Assembly (NCBI RefSeq): GCF_030063245.1
Contig: NZ_JASISR010000007.1
Location: 1-64,000 of the forward strand
Origin: Paenarthrobacter sp. PH39-S1
Lineage (GTDB): Bacteria > Actinomycetota > Actinomycetes > Actinomycetales > Micrococcaceae
Direction of reading: 5' to 3'
DNA length: 64,000 nucleotides
In this document: positions 7,788 through 16,927 of the stretch, piece after piece
How positions within the stretch are numbered: position 1 is the first letter of the stretch
Layout of the letters: each line of letters starts with the position of its first letter
Notes under the pieces: generated by a model
What the model was told of the DNA's origin: nothing
Database searches by the model: none
The model's input: only the letters and a program-made list of their open reading frames with translations
Translations under genes and position numbers: made by a program

Positions 7788-9434
7788 ATGCTCCCGACCG
7801 TTCGTCAGGTTTTGGACCTACCCGTCCTCCGCAGAGCCGTCCCCGAAGTGCTGGGCGGAGCCGCCGGGCTGGACCGGCCCGTCCGCTGGGTGCATGTCAG
7901 TGAGGTCAGGGACCTTTCCGGGCTGCTCACCGGCGGCGAGCTGCTGCTCACCACGGGGCTGGAACTCGGACCTTCGGCCGCGCAGACGCTGACGTATCTG
8001 AAGGCGCTGGAATCAACCGGTGCGTCAGGTCTTATTGTGGAGCTGACCGGCCCGCGCGCCGGCACAGAAGCCGCCCTGCGCGCGGCGGCCGCCGGCGTTT
8101 CAATGCCGGTAATCACCGTGGCCGCGGCGCGTTTTGTTGAAATCACCGAGATTGTGCACCGGCTCATCGTGGCGGAACAGCTGGAACTGGTGGAGCTTTC
8201 CCGGAGCGTCCATGAAGCCTTTACGCTGCTGAGCCTGGAGAGTGCGGGTACGGAGGAAATCGTCTCCCGTGCGGCCCGCTTCGTGCAGGCACCGGTGATT
8301 CTTGAAGACCTTTCCCACCTGGTGCTCGCTCATGCCGCCGCCGGGCATTCCACGACCGAACTGCTGGCGGATTGGGAGCGGCGCTCCCGGGTCACGCAGG
8401 CGGGGCAGCTAACCGTGCGCACGGGTCCGGAGGGCTGGCTGCAGACCCCGGTGGGACTTCGCCGGCAGGTGTGGGGGCGGCTCATCATCCCGGTTCCGCT
8501 GGAAAGCGATGCCGTCGCGGCCATGGTGCTGGAGCGCGCCGGGCAGGCCCTGTCCATCAATCGGCTGGCGGAGCGGGACCAGCGCCAATTGAGCCAGCAG
8601 GCGCAGGCTGGCCTGCTCAATGAGCTGCGCCAACCGCGCACCCTGACCGAAACGGAGGCCGTCACCAGGGCGGCGGCGCTGGGCCTGCACCCTTCACCCC
8701 TCTACCTGCCGGTGGTGGTACGGGTGGGCGGTGCCGGGGGTGCCGGAAGCAGTCCGGACCCGCTGGCTGGCCAGCGTCATGAGCGCCTGCTGCTGGACCG
8801 GCTGGCCCGCGTCCTTAAATCCGCGGGCAGCAGCGCCCTCACCGCCAGCCTGCAGGCCGGCTACCTAGGCATGATTTTGGCGCTGCCGGCAAAGCAGCTG
8901 GAGCAACAGCTGCTGGAGCGGATCTGCAACGGGCTCGCGGACCGCAACGGAAGGAACGGTCCGGAAACCGACCCGGACGCGGGCGCGGACGGCTGGACCA
9001 TGGGGGTGAGCCACGCCCGCGCCGGTCTGCTCGAAGCAGCGGCCGGCCTTGATGATGCCAGCCATGTGGCCCGGACGGCCAGCACCCTAAAGGAGCGCAG
9101 CCGGCCGTTCTTCCGCTCCGCCGATGTCCGCCTGCGCGGACTGCTGGCGCTGCTGCGCAATGACTTCCGGGTCCAGGCCTTTGCCGAATCGGAGCTGGCC
9201 GGCGTACTACGCCATGACGCGCACGACGACGACGATTACCTTACGCTCCTGCAGTCCTATCTGGAGCACGGCGGCAATAAAGCCGCCATGGCGCGCGACG
9301 GCTTTCTCAGCCGGCCGACCCTCTACGCGCGGCTCGCCAGGCTCGAGGAGATCCTGGGCCTCAACCTGGACAATCCGGAATCCCGGACCTCGCTGCACGT
9401 AGCCCTGCTGCTGCACCAGCTTCGCGGTCTCTGA
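7788..9434 (+). CDS. PucR-family transcriptional regulator
   Basis: A 548-residue regulator. The N-terminus (about 1-125) is the PucR/purine-catabolism regulatory domain with LxxPVLRRAVPEVLGG and RPVRWVHVSEVRDLSGLLTG. The middle is a GGDEF-like region common in the family. The C-terminus carries the PucR helix-turn-helix: YLEHGGNKAAMARDGFLSRP, TLYARLARLEEILGL, ending in VALLLHQL. Members sense small metabolites and activate neighbouring catabolic genes. Its position opposite the dehydrogenase-aminotransferase pair makes those genes the likely target. The ATG abuts an operator-like palindrome, suggesting autoregulation and leaderless translation. Confidence 0.9.
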   Translation: MLPTVRQVLDLPVLRRAVPEVLGGAAGLDRPVRWVHVSEVRDLSGLLTGGELLLTTGLELGPSAAQTLTYLKALESTGASGLIVELTGPRAGTEAALRAAAAGVSMPVITVAAARFVEITEIVHRLIVAEQLELVELSRSVHEAFTLLSLESAGTEEIVSRAARFVQAPVILEDLSHLVLAHAAAGHSTTELLADWERRSRVTQAGQLTVRTGPEGWLQTPVGLRRQVWGRLIIPVPLESDAVAAMVLERAGQALSINRLAERDQRQLSQQAQAGLLNELRQPRTLTETEAVTRAAALGLHPSPLYLPVVVRVGGAGGAGSSPDPLAGQRHERLLLDRLARVLKSAGSSALTASLQAGYLGMILALPAKQLEQQLLERICNGLADRNGRNGPETDPDAGADGWTMGVSHARAGLLEAAAGLDDASHVARTASTLKERSRPFFRSADVRLRGLLALLRNDFRVQAFAESELAGVLRHDAHDDDDYLTLLQSYLEHGGNKAAMARDGFLSRPTLYARLARLEEILGLNLDNPESRTSLHVALLLHQLRGL

Positions 9435-9454
9435 CCTCCCGACCGGCCGGGGCG

Positions 9455-9690
9455 CCGTTGCAGCGGCAGCGGCTGACAATATTGTTGCTGGCACTATGGG
9501 AGGCCGGCTGCTGGTAACGCAGTCCACGCTGTCCACGGCGATCGCGCAGCTCGAGGCAAGCCTGGGTACGCAGCTGTTTGTGCGCCAGCGCGGCCCCAGG
9601 CTCACCGCCGGCGGTCGACGGCTTGCCAAAGACCTCAATGGCTTCTTGGAGCATGCGGACAAGGGAGACATTCCCGCCCTGCTGGGGAAT
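9455..9690 (+). pseudogene. LysR-type regulator N-terminal remnant
   Basis: The plus strand encodes VTQSTLSTAIAQLEASLGTQ, LFVRQRGPRLTAGGRRLAKD and a short tail. This is the helix-turn-helix and linker of a LysR regulator. The first helix and the whole effector-binding domain are missing, and the frame passes into unrelated sequence. Confidence 0.65.
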
Positions 9691-9814
9691 TCCCGTGGCG
9701 GCGAAGGAAAAGCACGGCATCCGTGGCCGCACACTCTCACAAGGGCTAACGGCGCACAAAGACAATGTCGCCTCCGGCAGGCCGGAGCAGTGGTCGAGGA
9801 GACTGAACCACGCA

Positions 9815-10065
9815 CCGCCATTTGGACGGAATCCGGGCGGAATCGCGCATCCAGGCGGAGCTGGCCGCTGCGATGAAGGGCTTCGACGCCCTGCTGTGCC
9901 CGGCGTCAGCCATTCCAGCGCTCGAGGCGGATGCCAGCCACCTGACGGCATTGAGCTGGATGGCGCACCGCTGGAGCACTACTGGCAGGCGGGCGGCACC
10001 CGGAGCCGGGTGCCTAAGCCGCGGGGCAGGCCTCTGGCTGGCATCGGACCGGAGCTCAGAAGGGG
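9815..10065 (+). pseudogene. Amidase C-terminal remnant
   Basis: One frame reads RIQAELAAAMKGFDALLCPA followed by SAIPALEADASHL. This matches the conserved C-terminal segment of amidase-signature enzymes (AMxxFDALLxPTxxxPA). Nothing of the catalytic core is left. It may derive from a paralogue of the amidase at 2.7-4.1 kb. Confidence 0.5.
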
Positions 10066-10180
10066 AGGCTTTGCCCGGAAATGACGAGCACTGCCGAGGT
10101 GATGCCGGGAAGGATTCCGCAGGTCAGAATCTCATGGTCACGCACCGTCCTGTCGGGCTTGGGGGCCCGCTCGCCGGGTT

Positions 10181-10980
10181 CTACGACGGCGATGACGTGG
10201 CAGCCGCGGTCCTGGCCTGCAGCTCGTGTACAACGTAGGGACTGTGGACGAGGAAGCCGTTCGGGTCTTCGTTGGCCTCCCGCAGGACGGAGGTCATCGC
10301 CTCCCGTACCTGTGCTTCGGCATCGGACCGTGCAGGATCTCGCGGACCGCAAGCGCCATCGGATGTTCGCTCTGCGCTGCGACGTAGGCCGCGGGTGAGG
10401 TGGCACGGATCGGCAATTCGGCCCTGGTCGTACGCATGAGCATGAGACCTGCACCGGCCGCCAGCGGAGCCAGGGCGGCGGGGTCGGACCACGCAAAGCG
10501 CTGCGGCGGCGGGGCGCCGGTGACGCGGCCGATAATGCGGCCCATTGCGGCCAGCATGTCGTCAATGGGGCCCGCTGGAACCCAGGCGCTGAGCAGCACC
10601 CGCCCGCTGGTTCGCAGGACGCGGGCGATCTCCCGCAGCGCCCGCCCCGGATCCGGCGCGAAGATGACAGCGAAGACAGACAGGACAATGTCGAAGGCCG
10701 CGTTGTCCACAGGCAGGGCGAGCAGATCGCCCTGCCGAACTTCAAGCATGACCCCCTGCGCCCGCGCGCGCTGGCCTGCGACCTCCAGCAGCCGCGGCGC
10801 GCCGTCCACGCCGATCACCCGCGCGCCGCCCGCAGCCGCTAGCAGCGCTGCATTGCCCGTCCCGCAGCCGACGTCGAGAACGTCATCGCCGGCCGACGGC
10901 GCGGCCTGCTCAACGACCGCTCGGGCGACAGGCTCAAGTTCGGCCGCCGTCGTCTCGTATCTTCCTGCTCCCCAGTCGAC
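10181..10980 (-). pseudogene. Class I SAM-dependent methyltransferase, broken
   Basis: The minus strand encodes a nearly complete methyltransferase: VDWGAGRYETTAAELEPVAR, the SAM-binding motif DVLDVGCGTGNAAL, then VIGVDGAPRLLEVA, FDIVLSVFAVIFAPDPGRAL and VLRTSGRVLLSAWVP. Two defects are visible. No ATG, GTG or TTG precedes the conserved N-terminus in frame; GTC stands where homologues have the start. A frameshift near 10335 separates the C-terminal part (QVREAMTSVLREANEDPNG, FLVHSPYVVHEL). A sequencing error cannot be excluded for the frameshift, but both together suggest a pseudogene. Confidence 0.7.
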
Positions 10981-10989
10981 TATGGCCCG

Positions 10990-11228
10990 GATCCTGACTC
11001 TTCAAAGCAACCAAGCGAGACAGCACGCGCTGTTCCGACGGCCTGGAGCCCGACCTGCAGACCAAGACGCCGGTGCTGATCACCGCGCCGTCACTGCGTC
11101 CCGCACCGCGCGCAGCTGCCATACCGTCATGGCCCGATCCTACGCGGGTCCGGGCGTAGCCGATACCCAGGCGTTGACAAGTAAAGACCTCTGCGCAGGA
11201 GGCTTTGGCGCTGAGGGAGCGGCCCATC
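10990..11228. other. Short region with no recognised gene
   Basis: About 240 bases between the broken methyltransferase and the FAD oxidase. A minus-strand frame contains TVWQLRAVRDAVTAR, which could be a few codons of a lost gene. I see no supportable gene, promoter or terminator. Confidence 0.3.
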
Positions 11229-12632
11229 TCAGGCCGGGAAGGCTTTGCCCGGATTCAGCAGTCCCTGTGGATCCAGCGCATTCTTGACGCTACGGTGCAT
11301 GTCGATGACCCGCGGCGCGAATTCCGCCAGCATTCCGGGAAGCTTCAGGAGTCCAACGCCGTGTTCGCCCGTCGTCGTTCCGCCCAGTTCCAGTGCGTCC
11401 GCCACAATCTGGTCGAACGCGTCCTTCGCGCGCGACTTGGCGTCGTCGTCGTCCACGGGCGCAATGATCAGCGGATGCAGATTGCCGTCACCCGCGTGGG
11501 CGATGTTCGCGATCACCGTATTGAATCGTCGCGCGGTGCTCTCGATCCGCTGAAGCATTTCCGGCACCGCAGTGCGCGGCACGCAGACGTCCTCGGTGAG
11601 GACCGGGCCCAGTCGCTCCAGTGCCGGGTAGGCCAGTCTGCGGGCCAGGAACAGTTCCTCGGCATGCGCAGCGCTCAGAGAACGTTCCGCCTTGGTGGCT
11701 CCGGCTGCGGTAAATATCCCGTGCAGCTCCCTGGACAATTCCTCGCCGCGGGCCCCAGGCTCGTCCACCGAGGCCAGCAGCAGCACGCCGCCCTCCTGGG
11801 ACAGCCCCAGTTGCTGCCAATCGTCCACGGCCTGCAGACATGTCCGGTCCACCAGTTCCAGGGCGGCGGGAATGATCCCTGCCCTGCTGACCGCTGCGAC
11901 GGCATTTCCGGCGTCCACCAGATCGTTGAAGTACCCCGTGACAGCGCGGTTTTCCCTCCCGTGCAGCGGCAACAACTTCAAAGTTGCCTCGGTGACGATG
12001 CCCAGCGTCCCCTCCGAGCCGACCATGAGGGCCGTCAGGTCGTATCCGGCGACACCCTTGGCTGTTCGCCGGCCGAGGTCCACCACGGAACCGTCCGCTA
12101 GCACCACTTTCAGCCCCAGTACGTAATCCCGGGTCACGCCGTACTTAACGCAGCACAAACCGCCCGCATTGGTGGCGATGTTGCCACCGATGGTGGATAT
12201 CTTGTAACTGGCGGGATCGGGCGGGTACCAGAGGCCCTGCGCCGCGACGGCCTCGCGGAGCGAATCGTTGAGTACGCCCGCCTGGGTTCGGACGAACCGC
12301 TCATCGGGGTTGATCTCCAAGATCCCGGTCATCAGTTCCAGTGTGAGCACCAACGAGTTCGCTACGGCATTGGCGCCGCCGGAAAGCCCGGTTCCGGCTC
12401 CCCGGGGCACAATCCGCACGCCGGTGGACGCAGCGATTCGGACCACCGCGGAGACTTCCTCAGTGGTCTTGGCGCGTACCACAGCCAGCGGCGGGACAAA
12501 ATCAGCCCATTCGGCGTCGTCGTGGCTGTAGGCAGCCAGCGGTTGTGGATCGGTCAGAATGCGATCTGCCGGGACCACTTTGCGCAGGCGCGCCAGGAGT
12601 TCAGTGCTCATTCTCCGCACGCTACCATGCAA
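11229..12632 (-). CDS. FAD-binding oxidase, GlcD/D-lactate dehydrogenase family
   Basis: A 467-residue FAD-linked oxidoreductase (FAD_binding_4 and FAD-oxidase C domains). The FAD-binding motif RIVPRGAGTGLSGGANAVAN lies at about residues 63-82, followed by KISTIGGNIATNAGGLCCVK. The C-terminal domain has ANIAHAGDGNLHPLI and the family signature GTTTGEHGVGLLKLPGM. Such enzymes oxidise glycolate, D-lactate or other 2-hydroxy acids. The ATG at 12632 has GGGAG upstream; an alternative start at 12611 matches homologues but has GGAG too close. It is divergent from an SDR and a sugar-acid-type transporter, which hints at hydroxy-acid catabolism. Confidence 0.88.
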   Translation of the reverse strand: MHGSVRRMSTELLARLRKVVPADRILTDPQPLAAYSHDDAEWADFVPPLAVVRAKTTEEVSAVVRIAASTGVRIVPRGAGTGLSGGANAVANSLVLTLELMTGILEINPDERFVRTQAGVLNDSLREAVAAQGLWYPPDPASYKISTIGGNIATNAGGLCCVKYGVTRDYVLGLKVVLADGSVVDLGRRTAKGVAGYDLTALMVGSEGTLGIVTEATLKLLPLHGRENRAVTGYFNDLVDAGNAVAAVSRAGIIPAALELVDRTCLQAVDDWQQLGLSQEGGVLLLASVDEPGARGEELSRELHGIFTAAGATKAERSLSAAHAEELFLARRLAYPALERLGPVLTEDVCVPRTAVPEMLQRIESTARRFNTVIANIAHAGDGNLHPLIIAPVDDDDAKSRAKDAFDQIVADALELGGTTTGEHGVGLLKLPGMLAEFAPRVIDMHRSVKNALDPQGLLNPGKAFPA

Positions 12633-12708
12633 CTCCCACCCGGCATCCGCTGTCCGAGGGCGGGGTTAGACTCGGCTGACCAACATCGGACAACGCGAGG
12701 AGACCGTC

Positions 12709-13494
12709 GTGGCACCATCGGTAAAGGCATTGTTTGATCTGACCGGACGCAAGGCCGTGGTGGTCGGTGCGGGCAGCGGTCTCGGGCAGGCCGGGGCGCT
12801 GGCGCTGGCCGAATTCGGCGCTGAGGTGGTGGTGGCGGACCTGAATACAGCCGGGGCGGAGGAGACGGTCCGGCAGATTACTGCGGCCGGCGGAACGGGC
12901 CGGACTCTGGCCTTGGACGTCACGAGCACCGACGCCGTCAATGCCGCCGCTGCGGAACACGCCGACGCAGAGGTCCTGGTCATCACGCCTGGCTACAACG
13001 CCCGCAAGCGGCTGGTGAACACGACCGACGATGACTTCGACAAGGTAATCGACATTAATCTCAAGGGCACCTACCGGCTGATGCGGGCCTTCGGTGACTC
13101 CATGGCCGAGCGGGGCGGCGGTTCCATCATCACCTTCGCCAGTTTCCGCGCTCTCGTGGTGGAACCGGGGCAGGGCCTTTACGCGGCCGCGAAGGCCGGC
13201 GTCGTCCAGCTCACCAAGACCATGGCCACCGAGCTGGGCACCCGCGGCGTGCGGGTGAACGCGCTGCTGCCCGGCGCCTTTGAAACCCCGCTGACGCAGC
13301 AGATCAAGGCCGATCCCGATTGGTGGAGTGCCTACGAGCAAAAGAGCCCGCTTAGGCGCTGGGGTCAGCCGCACGAGATCGGTGGTGCCATCGTCTTCCT
13401 TGCCTCCGACGCGAGCTCCTTCGTCACCGGTTCCGCCATGCTGGTCGACGGCGGCTGGATGGCCAATGACGGGCGCTTCGAACCGAAGGTCTAG
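12709..13494 (+). CDS. Short-chain dehydrogenase/reductase
   Basis: A 261-residue classical SDR. The dinucleotide-binding motif GAGSGLGQAG is at about 21-30, the catalytic YAAAK is in GQGLYAAAKAG, and the substrate-side Ser lies in ITFASFRA. The C-terminus has the usual LVDGGW. It starts at GTG 12709 after GCGAGGAG. It is probably co-transcribed with the downstream transporter (about 120 bases apart). Relatives include gluconate and other sugar-acid dehydrogenases; the substrate here is not shown by the sequence. Confidence 0.88.
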   Translation: MAPSVKALFDLTGRKAVVVGAGSGLGQAGALALAEFGAEVVVADLNTAGAEETVRQITAAGGTGRTLALDVTSTDAVNAAAAEHADAEVLVITPGYNARKRLVNTTDDDFDKVIDINLKGTYRLMRAFGDSMAERGGGSIITFASFRALVVEPGQGLYAAAKAGVVQLTKTMATELGTRGVRVNALLPGAFETPLTQQIKADPDWWSAYEQKSPLRRWGQPHEIGGAIVFLASDASSFVTGSAMLVDGGWMANDGRFEPKV

Positions 13495-13615
13495 CCTTGA
13501 CAGCGCCGAAGCTGGACGCAGCCCGCGCCTCCAGAGTAGACAAGAGGCAACACGAAACCGCAGAACGCCGCCAGTGCACCGGCCGCCAGTGCACCGGCTC
13601 AATGAGGAGCCCTTC

Positions 13616-14980
13616 ATGACGATCAGTTCTCATCCGGTGCCGGCCGCCGACGTGGCCATGCGGAAGCGCGTCATGCACAAGGTCGCCTGGCGGCTTTCGC
13701 CGTTCCTCGGCTTGCTCTACTTCATCAATTATCTGGATCGGACCAACATCGCGTTTGCCGCCCCGCACGGCATGAACGCCGCGCTCGGCTTCACCGCCAG
13801 CACCTTCGGGCTCGCATCCGGGCTGTTCTTCGTCGGCTACCTGCTGCTGGAAGTGCCCAGCAACCTGGCCCTGCACAAATTTGGCGCCCGACGGTGGATC
13901 GCAAGGATCATGGTCAGTTGGGGCATCATCGCCACCATCATGACCTGGGTGCCCAACGCGGGCACCATGTACGTGCTGCGCTTCCTGCTCGGCGTGGCGG
14001 AGGCCGGCTTCTTCCCCGGCATCATTTTGTACCTGACATTCTGGTTTCCCAAACGCGAGCGCGCCCGCGCCGTCGCACTGTTCATGCTGGCCGTGCCGCT
14101 CTCCTCCGCGATCGGATCCCCGTTGTCCGCCTGGCTGATCACCACCGGACATCAGGTGCTCGGCGGCCTGGACGGCTGGCGGTTCATGTTCCTGGTCGAA
14201 GGCCTGCCGGCCATCATCGTGGGCGTGATCTGTTGGTTCTACCTGACAGACCGTCCGGCGGACGCTAAGTGGCTCGACGGCGACGAGCGGGCCTGGTTGA
14301 GCCGCGAGATGGACGCCGAAGACGCGCAGACCGCCAAGCGCTACCACGTGACACTCAAGCAGGCCCTGACGCAGGGGCGGATCTGGGCGCTGGCATTCGT
14401 CTACTTCGGCATTGTCTACGGCCTCTACGCGATCGGATTTTTCCTGCCCACCATCATCGCCGGGTTCAAAAAGGAATTCCACACCGATTTCTCCGTGCTG
14501 CAGCAGGGCTTTATCGTGGCGATTCCCTACGTTTTCGGCTGTTTCTCCATGTACTTCTGGGCCAGACACGGCGACAAGACCGGCGAGCGCGTCTGGCACG
14601 TGGCCCTTCCCACGATTGTTGGCGGGATCGCGATCCCGATCGCGCTCTACCTGAGCTCCCCCGTCGCGGCGATGATCGCCATCACCGTCTGCACCATGGG
14701 CATCTGCGCCGCGCTTCCCACGTTCTGGCCGTTGCCCACGATGTTCCTTTCCGGAGCCGCGGCCGCAGCCGGCGTGGCGCTGATCAACTCGATCGGCAAT
14801 ACGGCCGGTTTCATCGGCCCGTACGTCACCGGGTGGCTGGCTGATATCACCGGCACGCAGCAGGCGGGCATGTGGGCCGTGGGGCTGGCGATGGTGGCCG
14901 CCGGCGTGGTGGTGCTGATTCTCAAGGCCGCGCCGAAGGCCGACGACGGCGAAACGGTTAAGGCGGACCGGCTCGGCTAG
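13616..14980 (+). CDS. MFS transporter, anion:cation symporter (ACS) family
   Basis: A 454-residue, 12-helix major facilitator. The ACS signature is clear: FINYLDRTNIAFAAP in helix 1 and GLFFVGYLLLEVPSNLALHK in helix 2, then RFLLGVAEAGFFPGIILYLT. The start at 13616 follows TGAGGAGC; longer upstream frames overlap the SDR gene and are artefacts. ACS members import organic anions such as tartrate, galactonate, glucarate or phthalate, which fits the adjacent SDR and GlcD-like oxidase. A 15-base direct repeat (gccgccagtgcaccg) lies just upstream at about 13568-13597. Confidence 0.9.
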   Translation: MTISSHPVPAADVAMRKRVMHKVAWRLSPFLGLLYFINYLDRTNIAFAAPHGMNAALGFTASTFGLASGLFFVGYLLLEVPSNLALHKFGARRWIARIMVSWGIIATIMTWVPNAGTMYVLRFLLGVAEAGFFPGIILYLTFWFPKRERARAVALFMLAVPLSSAIGSPLSAWLITTGHQVLGGLDGWRFMFLVEGLPAIIVGVICWFYLTDRPADAKWLDGDERAWLSREMDAEDAQTAKRYHVTLKQALTQGRIWALAFVYFGIVYGLYAIGFFLPTIIAGFKKEFHTDFSVLQQGFIVAIPYVFGCFSMYFWARHGDKTGERVWHVALPTIVGGIAIPIALYLSSPVAAMIAITVCTMGICAALPTFWPLPTMFLSGAAAAAGVALINSIGNTAGFIGPYVTGWLADITGTQQAGMWAVGLAMVAAGVVVLILKAAPKADDGETVKADRLG

Positions 14981-14992
14981 CGCTTCCCGCCC

Positions 14993-15022
14993 TTACCGCT
15001 AAATTGTCCAATTTAGCGGTAA
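14993..15022 (+). terminator. Perfect 13-bp hairpin after the MFS gene
   Basis: TTACCGCTAAATT, a four-base loop gtcc, then the exact complement. It begins 13 bases after the MFS stop codon. No T-run follows, so it is either a non-canonical terminator or a protein-binding palindrome. Confidence 0.6.
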
Positions 15023-15143
15023 GCAAGACGACGGCGACGGCAGCCCGGCAGAGTTGGGGTCATAATCAGAAAACGGAAAAAATCGTAGGCTAAGGGCGTG
15101 CTAAATTGAGTCAATCGTGATCCATCGGCAAGAGGTGATACCC

Positions 15144-15203
15144 ATGAACGCAGTATCCGCAGTGGGTGCTCCTCTGAATTCCACGATCGCGCGACCGACG
15201 TAG
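15144..15203 (+). CDS. Possible 19-residue leader peptide before the patatin-like gene
   Basis: A short open frame (MNAVSAVGAPLNSTIARPT) starts at an ATG preceded by AGAGGTGA. It lies 46 bases upstream of the patatin-like gene, whose own start has a similar context (cccATGAAC). It could be a leader peptide or a chance frame. Only the ribosome-binding site supports it. Confidence 0.25.
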   Translation: MNAVSAVGAPLNSTIARPT

Positions 15204-15249
15204 TCGCCACCGGGAGCGCCCTACAGGCAATTCGCGAAAGGCGACTCCC

Positions 15250-16272
15250 ATGAACACAACACCTTCTTCAACTCTGCACCTCACCTCGACGAGGACCTCC
15301 GACGGCATCACCGAGCACGAGGCGCCAGGACATGGCGACCGGTCGAGGCCCGACCAGCAGGTCGACGCCGCAAGGCGAGTGCCCGCCGCGGGTGAGCGAG
15401 CGTTGGTCCTCGCCGGTGCCGGATCGGCAGGCAACGCTTGGGAGATCGGCGTCATCGCCGGCCTCTTCGAAGCCGGGTTGGATGTGACCCAGCCCGACCT
15501 GACCATCGGGACGTCAGCCGGATCTACCGCCGCGGCCCAGATAACCAGCGCGACCCAACCCGCCGAACTTCTTGCCGCCATCCTTGCCGCTGAGACCCCA
15601 CCGCGGACCGCCCCGGCAGGATCCGACGGTGGACGAGCGCGAATTATGGAGGCGGCGAACATGATGGAGAAGACGAGCGCCATCATCGCGGCCGCTGAGA
15701 ATCCGGCCGACATGCGCCGCCGAATGGGCGCGGCGGCGCTCGAGACGGACCCGGCGGCGCACAGTTCTGCGCAAAAGAAGTGGCGCGCTACCGTTGCCGC
15801 TCGGCTGCCCAGTCAGCATTGGCCACAACGGCCGATGCTCATCGTGGCGGTCGACGCCGATACCGGCGAGCCGGTCGTGTTTGACCGCCACAGCGGAGTC
15901 GATTTGGTGGACGCCGTGGCCGCCAGTACTTCCAACGGCTCTCCCTACAGCATCGGCGACAGGCGGTACATCAACGGCGGCTACCGAAGAAACGAGAATG
16001 CCGATCTGGCAGCCGGATACGCACGGGTGCTGGTGCTCTCACCATTCGGCGGTAGAACACGGCATCCGCTGGACTGGGGCATGCAGCTCGCAACACAGAT
16101 CGACGAACTACGCGCACGCGGCAGCAGAGTCGAAACAATCTTCCCGGACAGCAACTCCGAGAACATGTTCGGCGCCAATGCGATGGATCTGTCGTTGCGT
16201 CCGCACGCTGCTCGAGCCGGTTACAACCAAGGCAGAGCCCTCGCCGAGCAGCTCACCGAATTCTGGTGCTGA
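15250..16272 (+). CDS. Patatin-like phospholipase family protein
   Basis: A 340-residue patatin-family acyl hydrolase. The nucleophile serine (about residue 89) is in LTIGTSAGS and the oxyanion-hole region is LAGAGSAGNAWEIG. The second catalytic residue is normally Asp in a DGG/DGA motif; here the matching segment reads RRYINGGYRRNENADLA, so Asp is replaced by Asn at about residue 242. This may abolish hydrolysis or reflect a variant dyad. AAAGG precedes the ATG. No signal peptide is seen. No clear functional partners are adjacent. Confidence 0.82.
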   Translation: MNTTPSSTLHLTSTRTSDGITEHEAPGHGDRSRPDQQVDAARRVPAAGERALVLAGAGSAGNAWEIGVIAGLFEAGLDVTQPDLTIGTSAGSTAAAQITSATQPAELLAAILAAETPPRTAPAGSDGGRARIMEAANMMEKTSAIIAAAENPADMRRRMGAAALETDPAAHSSAQKKWRATVAARLPSQHWPQRPMLIVAVDADTGEPVVFDRHSGVDLVDAVAASTSNGSPYSIGDRRYINGGYRRNENADLAAGYARVLVLSPFGGRTRHPLDWGMQLATQIDELRARGSRVETIFPDSNSENMFGANAMDLSLRPHAARAGYNQGRALAEQLTEFWC

Positions 16273-16369
16273 CGCCTACGAACCCAGTCGACTCGGTAGG
16301 CGTGAGGACACCTGCTCGTGCCTCGGAGGGCCGATGGGCGCGACGTGCCTGACGCTACCTTCGCCTGCC

Positions 16370-16790
16370 TGACCTGACCACATTCACGCGCCTGGACGAG
16401 CTCGTACTTGAAGTCATCGTGCAACGACTCGAGCCAGATTGCGCTGTCCTCGCCCGCCGAGTCGTCGATCCCGACGACTCGGCGGGCTAATTTCGTCGGT
16501 GCGGACGCGAAGGGGCACCGCACGACAGCGTGACGTTCCAAGCAGGCGTTCAAGCAGTGGCTCGCGGCCGCCCCGAACCCTGGCACCGCGATCTGGCGGT
16601 CGTCGCGATGGACGCCCTCGTCGGGTTCAAGACCGCCACCAGCGTAGAGCTGCCCGACGCCGTCGCGGCGATGGGCCCTTCCACGGCGTGTGCCTGGCCG
16701 CTGCCGCCCTGAATGAGTGCCGTCGCCATGGGGTGGCTGCGTGGGATCCAACGCGAGGGAGGCATTCCCCCAGGCTGTAGAGATCAACCA
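16370..16790 (+). mobile_element. Degenerate ISL3-family transposase remnant
   Basis: Plus-strand frames encode an N-terminal piece (TFTRLDELVLEVIVQRLEPD followed by CAVLA) and, after an internal deletion, a core piece (LAVVAMDALVGFKTATSVEL then PDAVAAM). The core continues in another frame as DGPFHGVCLAAAALNECR. These match ISL3 transposases (VxMDxFxGFKTAxxEELPDAVxVMDPFHVVRLAGDALDxCR). Frameshifts and a missing middle and C-terminus show it is dead. Terminal inverted repeats were not identified. Confidence 0.65.
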
Positions 16791-16927
16791 CATTCAGCGT
16801 CCAGGGTCAGAGCGCGATCGCTTTCGGATCTCGGCAAGAACTTCATCGAGGACGTAGCCAGGATGCACTTCGATGAGCTGGCAGCCGTTGGCTTGACACA
16901 AGCCACCGCCCGATCGCGGGAGGTGCG

